Below, piece after piece: positions 27,574 through 36,429 of a DNA stretch of 64,000 nucleotides. Numbering within the stretch: the stretch's first letter is position 1; the number at the start of each line of letters is the position of its first letter. The DNA lies in contig CAYFPL010000008.1 of assembly GCA_964344935.1 (NCBI GenBank), forward strand, positions 1 through 64,000, read 5' to 3'. Under the pieces are notes generated by a model that worked only from the letters and a program-made list of their open reading frames with translations, did not search any database and was not told the origin of the DNA. Made by a program: the position numbers and the translations under genes. The stretch comes from GCA-2731375 sp964344935 (GTDB lineage Bacteria > Pseudomonadota > Alphaproteobacteria > GCA-2731375).

Positions 27574-28367
27574 AGCTTAAGTACCGCGCGGCCTAGACCC
27601 TCGATCTCAGCGACGACCTCGTCACCGGCATCAATCCATACGGTCTGAACCAGGCTGCCCAACGTAACGAATTCCCCTGCTTGGAGGGGCTGTCCCTGGG
27701 CCACCCTTAGGTTCGCCAACCAAACCAGGGCATTCAATGGATGGTCGAGGATATCGCCGCCACGGCCCTGGCCCACTTCCTCGCCGTTGATCAGCATACG
27801 CCCCGCAAGGCCGGCCAGGTCCAGACCCTGCCAATCCGTCACCTCCGCGCCCAGCACACAGCCGGCGCCGAAGAACTCATCCGCCAACAGGCAAGCCATG
27901 GGCTGGGCCGTGAAATCCTCCCAACGGTCGTCCACCAGTTCGATACTGGCCATGACGGCGGCCACGGCTGGCGTTACAGATTCATGATCGTGGCCACCGT
28001 CCCGGGCCGGCAGATCGGCGCCCAGTCGCACAGCAATTTCGCACTCGACACCCGGTCGGCGCAGTTTCGCCCGGTCGTAACGGCCTTCTTTCAGCCGGAC
28101 GGTGCTCTCGAAAATACCGCCGGCGCAGGGCTGGTCGATTTTCAGGTACTGTTGCATCACGGTCGTGGTGCAGCCGATTTTGTGCCCAACAATGGGGCCC
28201 CAGTCGTCCTGCCGTAGTATTTCATGCACCGCTTCCTGGATGGCATAGGCATCGTCGATGGTTTCGGGACGGGAATCCGCAGGCAGTGCCGGCATGGCCG
28301 TCACGACGCGACGGGCGGTCGCAATCAGGTTGGCCGCCTGTTCAACCGCGTAGTTGGAAAGGCTCAT
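27570..28367 (-). CDS. 2-keto-4-pentenoate hydratase/FAH-family protein
   Basis: A 265-residue member of the fumarylacetoacetate-hydrolase fold, in the MhpD-type hydratase and oxaloacetate-decarboxylase-like group that handles 2-oxo acids. Motifs are DAYAIQEAVHEIL, IVGHKIGCTTTVMQQYL, the metal-binding GVECEIAVRLG, SIELVDDRWEDF and GEFVTLGSLVQ. The ATG at 28367 is chosen; a longer frame enters the next gene. It is the last gene of a minus-strand run (epoxide-hydrolase-like, lyase, this gene). It could hydrate or cleave a 2-oxo acid formed by the facing dehydratase, but no direct evidence links them. Confidence 0.85.
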   Translation of the reverse strand: MSLSNYAVEQAANLIATARRVVTAMPALPADSRPETIDDAYAIQEAVHEILRQDDWGPIVGHKIGCTTTVMQQYLKIDQPCAGGIFESTVRLKEGRYDRAKLRRPGVECEIAVRLGADLPARDGGHDHESVTPAVAAVMASIELVDDRWEDFTAQPMACLLADEFFGAGCVLGAEVTDWQGLDLAGLAGRMLINGEEVGQGRGGDILDHPLNALVWLANLRVAQGQPLQAGEFVTLGSLVQTVWIDAGDEVVAEIEGLGRAVLKL

Positions 28368-28407
28368 TGTGCGGCGCTCTCTAAAAATGCCCAGGTCATT
28401 TTTCCGA

Positions 28408-29331
28408 TTACTCCGGCGTCTGCGGCACGACAGAGCGGGCGATGGTTTCGTCCAGCGCCTCGAAATCGTGATAGCGGATGGTTTCATACAATTCCGCCCG
28501 GCTTTGCATCTGGTTCATCTTGCCGGCGGTGCTTCCCGTTTGCGCCAGTTCGCCATAGAGCCCCTCCACGGCGGCGGCGGCAATGCGCAGGGAGGAGACA
28601 GGCCAGATCACGATCTTGCAGCCCAGGGCTTCCAGCTCCGCTGCCGTGCGCTGGGGCGTGCGTCCGAACTCGGTCATGTTGGCAAGCACAGGCGCCTTCA
28701 CCGCGGCACAAAAGCGGCGGAAATCATCATCGGAGACAAGCGCATCTGGGAAAATAATATCGGCACCTGCATCCAGGTACAAATTGGCCCGTTCGATAGC
28801 CGCGTCCAGGCTTTCCGCCGCCGCGTCCGTGCGCGCCACCACCAAAAGATGCCTGCGGGCCGAAACGGCAGCGGCGATCTTTCGGGCGGCATCCTCAGGG
28901 CTGGCTAGTTGTTTGTCGTTCAGGTGACCGCATTTCTTAGGCAGCACCTGATCCTCGATCTGCACGGCGGCGGCCCCCGCATCCTCCAACTCCCGCACCA
29001 GGCGCATGGCGTTCAGGGCCTCGCCATACCCGGTATCTCCATCCACGATCACCGGCAGGCCCGTCGCCCGCGCCAGAACCTTGGTGGTGGCGCAAAGCTC
29101 CTCCATAGTCATGACGCCCAGGTCCGGCAGGCCCAGGGACGCTGACAGCGCGCCGCCCGAGAGATAAAGACATTCGAAACCCGCCTTGCGCGCCAACAGA
29201 CCGGAGAGGCCGTCATGGGCGCCGGGAACACCAACTATGCCCGGTCGTTCCAGCAAGGCGGCCAGGCGCTCGCCCGCCGGCGCCGGATCGGGCCCACCGG
29301 TGAACCAGAGGCCATTTTGATCATTGTTCAT
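28408..29331 (-). CDS. PEP-mutase/isocitrate-lyase family lyase (methylisocitrate- or dimethylmalate-lyase-like)
   Basis: A TIM-barrel C–C lyase of 307 residues. Metal-binding aspartates are in VIVDGDTGYGEALNAMR (Asp97, Asp99). The catalytic cysteine is Cys134 in PKKCGHLNDK, as in PrpB-type lyases, and TEFGRTPQRT is the later substrate loop. This set fits 2-methylisocitrate lyase, 2,3-dimethylmalate lyase or oxaloacetase-like relatives; PEP mutase is less likely because the KKCGH cysteine is kept. AGGAG about ten bases upstream fixes the ATG at 29331. No prpC is nearby, so a role in the methylcitrate cycle is not supported by context. Confidence 0.86.
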   Translation of the reverse strand: MNNDQNGLWFTGGPDPAPAGERLAALLERPGIVGVPGAHDGLSGLLARKAGFECLYLSGGALSASLGLPDLGVMTMEELCATTKVLARATGLPVIVDGDTGYGEALNAMRLVRELEDAGAAAVQIEDQVLPKKCGHLNDKQLASPEDAARKIAAAVSARRHLLVVARTDAAAESLDAAIERANLYLDAGADIIFPDALVSDDDFRRFCAAVKAPVLANMTEFGRTPQRTAAELEALGCKIVIWPVSSLRIAAAAVEGLYGELAQTGSTAGKMNQMQSRAELYETIRYHDFEALDETIARSVVPQTPE

Positions 29332-29357
29332 GTCAAGCTCTCCTAAGCTAGCCTGAT

Positions 29358-30485
29358 CTATAGTTCCCCGATGAAGCTTAACAGGCAATCCGCCACCGCC
29401 TGGGGCTGTTCCTGTTGCACCCAGTGGCCGGCGCCGTCGAGGAGATGCAGGCCGCGAAAATCCTTGCAGACTTCGGATTGCATCCTTTCCAGGACGCCGG
29501 GCGCCTGATGAATACCCCAATCGGCAGAACCGGCAATGAAGGCGGCGGGTATATCGATGCCGCGTCCCGCGAATAGGGCCTCGTCCGCGTTCAAAGTGGG
29601 CGAAAGCCGGCTGCGGTACCAGTTCAGCCCCCCCTGAAAACCGGTACGGCTGAATTCCCCGGCATAGATCGCCAATTCGTCATCGGGCAGCCAAGCGCAG
29701 GCCGCGATCTCAGCCGAAGATGGCATTTCCTTGGCCACGGTCTCGGCCATGTTGTCGGCAAGGTCCATGACGTAATAGGTCGGCAGCTTGGCCAGTTCGT
29801 CAGCCGTCCATGCCGCCAGGGGATACGGCTCATTACCGGGCCAGTCGGCGCTTTTGTGATGGTAGTAGGCGCGCAGAAAATCGTGCACCCCTTGGGCGCA
29901 ATGCAGCATATCGCCATTGGCCGGCGCCGTCGTGTAGTACCATTGGTAATGCTTCCTGGGCCGATCCAAGGCTGCCAGGCTCGTCTGGATATCCTCCCTG
30001 GGCGCGGGCAATAGCGATGGTGGTCCGCCATAGGGCGCGCTCATCAGGACCACGGCGTTGAAGACATCTGGCCGCACCAGCGCGCAATCGGCGGCCAGCA
30101 CAGAACCGAAATCGTGGCCGATCAGGGCGGCAAGCCTGTCGTGGCCAAGCGCCTCGATCAATGTCAGGACATCGCGAACCAAATTGAAAAAGCGGTAGGT
30201 CGACAGATCACCGTCATAATCCCCGTCCCAGCCCGTGGTGCGGCCGTAACCGCGCAGATCGGGGGCAACGACGTGATAACCGGCGCCGGCAAGAGGTGCC
30301 ATGACCTTGCGCCAGCTGTAGGCCAGTTCGGGAAAGCCGTGCAGCAGCACCACCAGAGGCCGGCCGGGGCTTTCGAAACCTGCCTCGAGCAGGTGCATGC
30401 GAAGGCCGTTGATCCCGTCGATGAAACGCGATCGGATACCCGGCGGCAACCGTTCTTCCCTATATGGTCCTGCGTCCTGGATCAT
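29358..30485 (-). CDS. Alpha/beta hydrolase, epoxide-hydrolase-like
   Basis: A 375-residue hydrolase. The oxyanion-hole segment is LLHGFPELAYSW (HGFPE 49–53), the nucleophile is Asp125 in LIGHDFGSVLA, and the terminal histidine lies in LDGAGHWVQQEQPQ. An aspartate nucleophile with HGFPE is typical of soluble epoxide hydrolases and haloalkane dehalogenases; DLRGYGRT supports the former. The lid region is rich in Tyr/Trp, as expected for epoxide-opening tyrosines. It is first in a three-gene minus-strand run with the lyase and hydratase genes. The ligand is unknown. Confidence 0.86.
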   Translation of the reverse strand: MIQDAGPYREERLPPGIRSRFIDGINGLRMHLLEAGFESPGRPLVVLLHGFPELAYSWRKVMAPLAGAGYHVVAPDLRGYGRTTGWDGDYDGDLSTYRFFNLVRDVLTLIEALGHDRLAALIGHDFGSVLAADCALVRPDVFNAVVLMSAPYGGPPSLLPAPREDIQTSLAALDRPRKHYQWYYTTAPANGDMLHCAQGVHDFLRAYYHHKSADWPGNEPYPLAAWTADELAKLPTYYVMDLADNMAETVAKEMPSSAEIAACAWLPDDELAIYAGEFSRTGFQGGLNWYRSRLSPTLNADEALFAGRGIDIPAAFIAGSADWGIHQAPGVLERMQSEVCKDFRGLHLLDGAGHWVQQEQPQAVADCLLSFIGEL

Positions 30486-30645
30486 GAATTCACCGCCGCT
30501 GCCAAGTTAATGCGGCGGATCATAACGGTTTTCCCGCCATCGCATGGGGAATTTTGCGGCCCACTTGAGTTATCCGTCAGGGGGCCCTAGATTGTCGCCA
30601 CTTCTTATCCCCTTTCCCCCCACACGACATATGGCTTGATGAACG

Positions 30646-31494
30646 ATGAAATTTGAAGGTACGGACAGTTATGTAGCGACGGAAGATTTGATGATTGCCG
30701 TCAATGCTTCGATTACCCTGCAGCGCCCTTTGTTGGTGAAAGGGGAGCCTGGCACGGGCAAGACCGTGTTGGCCCACGAAGTCGCCAAGGCGCTGGACCG
30801 GCCCCTGATCGAATGGCACATCAAATCGACCACCAAGGCGGCCCAAGGCCTCTATGAATACGATGCCGTCTCGCGCCTGCGCGATTCCCAGTTGGGCGAA
30901 GAGAAGGTGCATGACATTTCCAACTACATCGTTCGCGGTAAATTGTGGGATGCCTTTACTCAGGACACCTCTCCTGTCCTGCTGATCGATGAAGTGGACA
31001 AGGCAGACATCGAATTCCCCAACGATCTGTTGCTGGAATTGGACCGCATGGAATTCTTTGTCTACGAAACCCAGGAAACGGTCATCGCCAAGAACCGGCC
31101 CATCGTGATGATCACCTCGAACAATGAAAAGGAATTGCCCGACGCATTCCTGCGCCGTTGCTTTTTCCACTACATCCGTTTCCCCGAGCGGGAGACCATG
31201 CAGGAAATCATCGATGTGCATTACCCCGACATCCAGCACAACCTGGTCCGCGAGGCCCTGAACATTTTCTATGAAGTCCGCGAAGTGCCCGGCCTGAAGA
31301 AAAAGCCGTCCACCTCTGAATTGCTGGATTGGCTGAAGCTCTTGATGGTGGATGACATTTCCCCGGAAGTGCTGCGCAACAAGGATCCGAAGAAATTGAT
31401 CCCGCCGCTGCATGGCGCCCTCCTGAAGAACGAACAGGACGTGCATCTGTTCGAACGCCTTGCCTTCCTGGCCCGACGGGAGCAAGGTAACTAG
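30646..31494 (+). CDS. MoxR-family AAA+ ATPase (CoxD-like)
   Basis: This AAA+ ATPase of 282 residues acts as a chaperone-like remodeller. Walker A is GEPGTGKT (33–40), Walker B VLLIDEVDKADIEF (about 111–124), sensor 1 MITSNNEKELPDAF, and the arginine finger region FLRRCFFHYIRFP. It is followed 21 bases later by a VWA protein, the usual partner. Such pairs insert cofactors or activate enzymes, as CoxD/CoxE do for CO dehydrogenase, but no cox structural genes are present here. The client is therefore unknown. Confidence 0.92.
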   Translation: MKFEGTDSYVATEDLMIAVNASITLQRPLLVKGEPGTGKTVLAHEVAKALDRPLIEWHIKSTTKAAQGLYEYDAVSRLRDSQLGEEKVHDISNYIVRGKLWDAFTQDTSPVLLIDEVDKADIEFPNDLLLELDRMEFFVYETQETVIAKNRPIVMITSNNEKELPDAFLRRCFFHYIRFPERETMQEIIDVHYPDIQHNLVREALNIFYEVREVPGLKKKPSTSELLDWLKLLMVDDISPEVLRNKDPKKLIPPLHGALLKNEQDVHLFERLAFLARREQGN

Positions 31495-31515
31495 GCAGCA
31501 AGGGGTAGAACAGCC

Positions 31516-32694
31516 ATGTTCTTCGATCTTTTCTACGAGTTGAAACAGGCCAAGGTTCCCGTCTCCTTGAAGGAGTATCTGACCCTTCTGGAGGCCATGG
31601 AGCACAACATTGCCGAATTCGACGTCAACAACTTCTATTACCTCTCGCGCTCCTGCCTGGTGAAGGACGAACGCAACCTGGACAAATTCGACCGGGTCTT
31701 CGGCCACGTCTTCAAGGGTCTGGAACCGCCCGAGGAAGGTGTGACGGCGGAAATACCCGAGGAATGGCTGCGCAAGCTCACCGAACTGCATCTGACGGAA
31801 GAGGAAAAGGCGCAGATCGAGGCCCTGGGCGGCTGGGAAAAGATCATGGAGGAGCTGAAAAAGCGCCTCGAAGAACAGGAAAAACGCCACCAGGGCGGCA
31901 ACAAGTGGATCGGCACAGGCGGCACCTCGCCCTTCGGCGCCCACGGCTACAATCCAGAGGGCATCCGGATCGGGCAGGAGAAATCCCGTAACCGCCGCGC
32001 GGTCAAGGTCTGGGACAAGCGGGAATACAAGAACTTCGACGACAGCGTGGTGCTGGGCACCCGAAATATCAAGATCGCCCTGCGCCGCCTGCGCGAGTTT
32101 GCCCGCCTCGGCGCCCCCGACGAACTGGACATGGATGACACCATTCGCTCCACCGCCAAGAACGGCGGCATGATCGATATCATCATGCGGCCGGAGCGGC
32201 GCAACACTGTCAAGGTTCTGTTGCTGCTGGATGTTGGCGGCTCCATGGACGATCACATCCGCACCATGGAGGAGTTGTTCTCAGCCACGCGGACCGAGTT
32301 CAAGCATCTGGAATCTTATTATTTCCACAACTGCCTGTACGAGAAGGTCTGGCGCGACAACCGCCGCCGCCATACCGAGCACATTCCCACCTGGCAGTTG
32401 ATCAACACGTACGGCCCCGACTGGAAACTGATCTTCGTTGGCGATGCCACCATGAGCCCCTACGAAATCGTTTATCCTGGCGGCTCGGTGGAACATTGGA
32501 ACGAGGAGGCCGGCCAGGTCTGGATGGAGCGTATGCTGGACCATTTCAAGCATTCCTGCTGGATCAACCCGGTGCCCGAACGCCATTGGGAATACACACC
32601 GTCCCTGCAGATGCTGCAGCAGATCATGGGCCACCGCATGTTCGGCCTGACCCTGGACGGGCTGGACAAAGGCATGCGCAGTCTCAGCCGTTAG
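31516..32694 (+). CDS. VWA-domain protein, CoxE-like
   Basis: A 392-residue protein with a C-terminal von Willebrand A domain. The metal-ion-dependent adhesion motif is LLLDVGGSMDDH (DVGGS 239–243), with threonine/aspartate partners further on (FVGDATMSPYEI). The N terminus (MFFDLFYELKQAKVPVSLKE) is the conserved start of CoxE-like proteins, and a glutamate/lysine-rich coiled stretch lies about residues 105–130. It works with the MoxR ATPase just upstream. Its last eleven bases overlap the convergent MFS gene. Confidence 0.9.
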   Translation: MFFDLFYELKQAKVPVSLKEYLTLLEAMEHNIAEFDVNNFYYLSRSCLVKDERNLDKFDRVFGHVFKGLEPPEEGVTAEIPEEWLRKLTELHLTEEEKAQIEALGGWEKIMEELKKRLEEQEKRHQGGNKWIGTGGTSPFGAHGYNPEGIRIGQEKSRNRRAVKVWDKREYKNFDDSVVLGTRNIKIALRRLREFARLGAPDELDMDDTIRSTAKNGGMIDIIMRPERRNTVKVLLLLDVGGSMDDHIRTMEELFSATRTEFKHLESYYFHNCLYEKVWRDNRRRHTEHIPTWQLINTYGPDWKLIFVGDATMSPYEIVYPGGSVEHWNEEAGQVWMERMLDHFKHSCWINPVPERHWEYTPSLQMLQQIMGHRMFGLTLDGLDKGMRSLSR

Positions 32695-33907
32695 GCTGCC
32701 GTTTCAGATCCACCGCGGGTGATTGGGCGATAACGGCAGCCTGCATGGCGAAGATGACCACGGCCGCCAGCAACGCGGTTGCAGCTCCGAACTGACCACC
32801 GAACAGCGCACCCAAACCGGCACCCAACGGCCGTGCGCCATAGGCCAGGATGTTAATGGCGGAGACCCGGCCCAACAGTTCCGGCGGTGTCACTGACTGA
32901 CGCAAGGTCGTGGTGCTGATCACCCAAAGGATCGGCCCTGCGCCCAGCAGGAAGAAACCGGCCCCGGCCAACGCCGCGCTGGGGTGCCATGCGGTGGCGG
33001 CGATCAGCACTGATCCTAATAGGCCTGAAAACGGGCCGATGCCGATAACCCGCCCGAAAGGAAGCCGCCGCAGGACGTACCCGGCGGACAAGGCGCCCAT
33101 CAACATACCGGCCCCCAGCATCGCCAGAATGGTGCCGATGGCGCCGGCGTCCAAATGCAAGGCATGGACGGCGTGGGGCACAAAGACCGCCAAAATCATG
33201 AACAGTCCGGCGCTGAAGATGAACTGGGTCAAAAATACGGGCGCCAACAGGGGATGCGTAGCGACGAACGCCACGCCCTCTCTTATCTCCCGCAACGGTC
33301 GGTTCTGCCGGAACGCCTTCAACGCCGGTTCCTTGATGGTTGACAGGGAAGCCGCCGCCATCAGGGAGAACATGGCGGCAACGCCGAACGCCGCCGCGGC
33401 GCCAATTCCCCCGACCAGGAAACCGCCCAGCGCCGGACCGACGGTGAAGGCCGTGGTCCGCGCCAGTTCAATTCGTCCATTAGCCCGGGCCAACTGGCCT
33501 CCATCCACCAAACTAGGCACCAGGGCCGGCGCCGCGACGGAAAAGGCGACCGTGCCGCAAACGCCAAGAAAACCCAAAACAGTTAGGGACAGCCAATCCA
33601 AGCGGGTGGTAGCGATCAAAACAACGATGGCTATCAATGTTGCCGCCCGCAGCCCTTCCGCCCAGGCCATGATGGTCTTGCGGCGATAACGGTCTGCCAA
33701 CAGGCCGGCAGGAATGGCGAAGAGCACAAACGGCAGGGTCAGAATGGTTTGCAAGGTTCCCGTTTCTGCCACCGTGGCGCCCAGCACCAGCACGGCCACC
33801 ATGGGCGCAGCCGCAAGGGCAATCTGTTCGGCAGACTGGGCCATCAGGTTGGCCCAGGCCAAATGGTGAAAACTCCGATGGAGCCTGTGTTGCGATTTCT
33901 TTGTCAT
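32684..33907 (-). CDS. MFS transporter (enterobactin-exporter EntS-like/TMEM group)
   Basis: An inner-membrane protein of 407 residues with about twelve hydrophobic helices. LLADRYRRKTIMAWAEGLRA is the loop 2–3 signature, and ELLGRVSAINILAYGARPLG matches the second-half motif of the EntS/drug-efflux-type MFS group. The start at 33907 (MTKKSQHRLHR) follows an AGGCGG box; a longer frame upstream overlaps the spacer before gpt. It probably exports a small molecule or drug; the substrate is unknown. Confidence 0.85.
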   Translation of the reverse strand: MTKKSQHRLHRSFHHLAWANLMAQSAEQIALAAAPMVAVLVLGATVAETGTLQTILTLPFVLFAIPAGLLADRYRRKTIMAWAEGLRAATLIAIVVLIATTRLDWLSLTVLGFLGVCGTVAFSVAAPALVPSLVDGGQLARANGRIELARTTAFTVGPALGGFLVGGIGAAAAFGVAAMFSLMAAASLSTIKEPALKAFRQNRPLREIREGVAFVATHPLLAPVFLTQFIFSAGLFMILAVFVPHAVHALHLDAGAIGTILAMLGAGMLMGALSAGYVLRRLPFGRVIGIGPFSGLLGSVLIAATAWHPSAALAGAGFFLLGAGPILWVISTTTLRQSVTPPELLGRVSAINILAYGARPLGAGLGALFGGQFGAATALLAAVVIFAMQAAVIAQSPAVDLKRQPNG

Positions 33908-34046
33908 GGTGCCGCCTCGTCTTTCAGTGACACAGACGGTAGCGGCGCAAGATGGTTCGAAATATCCGAATTCATACCGCAATGTTTGGCAGGGGCCGCC
34001 GGCGCGGTTAGATTGCTGACAACAGCGTCGGGACGGGGACAAGAAA

Positions 34047-34529
34047 ATGGAACTAGGCTACAGCAAGGGGTTTCCGGTCTCTTGGGATCAGATGCACCGG
34101 GACAGCAAGGCCCTGGCCTGGCGCCTGGCGGACCAGGGTCCATGGAGCCGGATCATATCCATCACCAGGGGCGGCATGGTACCTGCCTGCATCGTCGCCC
34201 GCGAACTGGAAGTGCGCCTGGTCGATACCATCTGCATCAAGACCTATGACCATCAGGACCGGGCCGATCCTGAAATCCTAAAGGCGGTGGACGGTGACGG
34301 CGAGGACGTCCTGATCATTGACGATCTGGTAGATACTGGCGCCACTGCCAAGGTTGTCCGCGCCATGCTGCCGAAGGCGCATTACGCAACTGTCTACGCC
34401 AAACCCGAGGGACGACCGCTGGTCGATACCTTCGTGACGGAAGTCAGCCAGGACACCTGGATCTTCTTGCCATGGGATACGGAATTGCAGTTCGTCCAGC
34501 CCATCGCCAACGTGGGCAAGCCCGGCTAG
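34047..34529 (+). CDS. gpt: Xanthine(-guanine) phosphoribosyltransferase
   Basis: This purine-salvage enzyme transfers the phosphoribosyl group of PRPP to xanthine or guanine. Its 160 residues match Gpt. The PRPP-binding loop is VLIIDDLVDTGATAKVVRAM, the N-terminal IISITRGGMVPACIVAREL positions the pyrophosphate, and WIFLPWDTELQF is the family's C-terminal base-binding segment. It starts 139 bases from the divergent MFS gene. It appears to be a single gene; the next operon starts 95 bases downstream with its own strong ribosome site. Confidence 0.94.
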   Translation: MELGYSKGFPVSWDQMHRDSKALAWRLADQGPWSRIISITRGGMVPACIVARELEVRLVDTICIKTYDHQDRADPEILKAVDGDGEDVLIIDDLVDTGATAKVVRAMLPKAHYATVYAKPEGRPLVDTFVTEVSQDTWIFLPWDTELQFVQPIANVGKPG

Positions 34530-34623
34530 GACGATCATCCGGCGAACCAGATCGGGCGGGGCTTTCCAGGTCTCGAAAGTGGCGTTATTTTCAAAGGCAA
34601 TAGAAACGAGGAGGAAACGATAG

Positions 34624-35541
34624 ATGGGTGTGCTTGACGGCAAGGTTATTCTGGTTACCGGTGGCGGCCGCGGTATCGGCCGGGAGCATGCCCTGCTGGC
34701 GGCCCGCGAAGGGGCCAAGGTGGTCGTCAACGATCTGGGCGGTTCCATCGCTGGCGATGACGCCGGTGAAGCAGGCCCAGCCCAGGAAGTTGCCGACGAG
34801 ATCAAGGCCGCGGGCGGTGAGGCCGTGGCTAATTCCGACAGCGTGGCCGAGATGTCCGGCGCCAAACATATGTTCGAGCAGGCCATGGACAGCTTCGGCG
34901 GCCTGCACGGCGTCATCGCCCCGGCCGGAATCCTGCGCGACACCATGTTTCACAAGATGTCGGAAGAGGATTGGGATGCGGTCATCAACGTACATCTCAA
35001 GGGCTCGTTCAACGTTTGCCGCGCCACCATCAACCATTTCCGCGACCAGGAGGACGGGGCCTATGTGCTGTTCACCTCCACTTCCGGGCTGATCGGTAAC
35101 ATTGGTCAAACCAATTATGCCGCCGCCAAGATGGGCATCGTCGGCCTCTCCCGCGTCATCGCCATGGAGAACGAACGCAAGAATGTGCGCTCGAATATCC
35201 TTTCTCCATCGGCCTGGACCCGCATGATCGGTACCATCCCCATCAAAGACGAGGCCACGGCCAAGCGCATGGAACTGACTAAGGCGCGCATGCGCCCCGA
35301 CCAGATTGCGCCCTTGGGCGTCGCTTTGGTGGCCGACGATGCGAAGGATTTAAACGGACAAATATTCTCCATTCGCGGTAACGAGGTCTATATCTGGAAC
35401 CAGCCCCGGCCAATCAGAGGTATTGCAAATACCGAAGGCTGGACGCCGGCGACCATGCTGTCGAATGCCTTCCCCGCTTTCCGCGCAAACACCACGGACT
35501 TGGGCAACGCACGCACCGTATTTACGTCAGATCCCCTGTAA
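34624..35541 (+). CDS. SDR-family 3-hydroxyacyl-CoA dehydrogenase-like protein
   Basis: A 305-residue short-chain dehydrogenase similar to the dehydrogenase part of MFE-2 and to actinobacterial Hsd4A. The cofactor motif is VTGGGRGIGREHALLAAREG (Gly13–Gly19) and VVVNDLGG prefers NAD. Catalytic Tyr165 and Lys169 lie in NYAAAKMG, with Ser152/154 in FTSTSG. A C-terminal extension of about 45 residues goes beyond the standard domain. GAGGAGG at 34608–34614 gives a strong start. It is first in the run SDR–MaoC–crotonase–acyl-CoA dehydrogenases, so it probably oxidises the hydroxyacyl-CoA made by the MaoC enzyme. Confidence 0.88.
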   Translation: MGVLDGKVILVTGGGRGIGREHALLAAREGAKVVVNDLGGSIAGDDAGEAGPAQEVADEIKAAGGEAVANSDSVAEMSGAKHMFEQAMDSFGGLHGVIAPAGILRDTMFHKMSEEDWDAVINVHLKGSFNVCRATINHFRDQEDGAYVLFTSTSGLIGNIGQTNYAAAKMGIVGLSRVIAMENERKNVRSNILSPSAWTRMIGTIPIKDEATAKRMELTKARMRPDQIAPLGVALVADDAKDLNGQIFSIRGNEVYIWNQPRPIRGIANTEGWTPATMLSNAFPAFRANTTDLGNARTVFTSDPL

Positions 35542-35562
35542 ATCGACTAGGAGTATCCCGCC

Positions 35563-36417
35563 ATGGCCATGAATTATGACCATCTCATGTCCCTGAAGAA
35601 GGAGGGCATGGAATTCTCTTACGGCGATCTGCAGACCATTCTTTATGCCCTGGGCGTCGGTTTCGGCCGCGATGCCATGGACCAGAATGAACTGGCCTAT
35701 ACCTTCGAGGGCGGCGAACTGAAAACCGTACCTACACTGGCCGTGGTTTTGACCCGCAATAACCTATTGGCGGAGTGTGGCTGGGACTACACCAAGGTGC
35801 TGCATGGCGAGCAGCGACTGGAACTGTACCGGCCCCTACCCCCCGCGGCGGAGCTGATCGCCGATGCCCGCGTGACGGAAGCCTATGACAAGGGTGAAGG
35901 CAAAGGCGCCTTGGTCCTTAGCGAGATTGACGTGCGCCTGAAGTCCGATGGTGAACCGTTGTTCAAGGTGGGCAGCACCATTTTCGCCCGCGGCGACGGC
36001 GGCTTTGGCGGCCCGGCCGGAAACGGCCCGGCCCCGCATCAGGTCCCCGAACGGGACCCGGATCTGACTTGCGAGTTGGAAACCCGTGCCGATCAGGCCC
36101 TGCTGTATCGGCTGAGCGGTGACCGCAATCCCCTGCATGCCGATCCCGTGCTGGCGCAAAAGGTCGGTTTCCCCGTACCCATCCTGCATGGCCTATGCAC
36201 CTACGGCACCGCCTGCCGGGCTGTTCTGAAAGCCGTCTGCGACTACGACCACACCATGATCCGGGGTTTCGATGTGCGCTTCTCCGCGCCCGTCTATCCC
36301 GGTGAAACCATCATCACCGATATGTGGCGGGACGATAACATCGTCTCGTTCCAATGCCGTTTGAAGGAGCGCGATTTGGTCGTGGTCCGCAACGGCAAAT
36401 GCACACTTGCCGCCTAA
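35563..36417 (+). CDS. MaoC-family 2-enoyl-CoA hydratase
   Basis: A double-hotdog hydratase of 284 residues. The N-terminal half lacks catalytic residues (YALGVGFGRDA). The C-terminal half has the hydratase-2 motif YRLSGDRNPLHADPVLA, with the Asp–His pair, then FPVPILHGLCTYGTA. This arrangement is that of MFE-2 hydratase 2, which makes (R)-3-hydroxyacyl-CoA and fits the (R)-specific SDR just upstream. It starts 21 bases after that gene, with AGGAG before the ATG. Confidence 0.9.
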   Translation: MAMNYDHLMSLKKEGMEFSYGDLQTILYALGVGFGRDAMDQNELAYTFEGGELKTVPTLAVVLTRNNLLAECGWDYTKVLHGEQRLELYRPLPPAAELIADARVTEAYDKGEGKGALVLSEIDVRLKSDGEPLFKVGSTIFARGDGGFGGPAGNGPAPHQVPERDPDLTCELETRADQALLYRLSGDRNPLHADPVLAQKVGFPVPILHGLCTYGTACRAVLKAVCDYDHTMIRGFDVRFSAPVYPGETIITDMWRDDNIVSFQCRLKERDLVVVRNGKCTLAA

Positions 36418-36429
36418 AGGAACCTAGAT

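Noticed and set aside
28408..29331. Methylcitrate-cycle prpB
   Set aside because: The catalytic motif fits, but no prpC or acnD/prpF is nearby and the PrpD-like gene is over 20 kb away in another operon, so a specific symbol is not justified.
30577..32256. 559-codon open frame on the minus strand
   Set aside because: It is a shadow of the MoxR and CoxE-like genes, which have clear Walker and MIDAS motifs; the antisense product resembles nothing.
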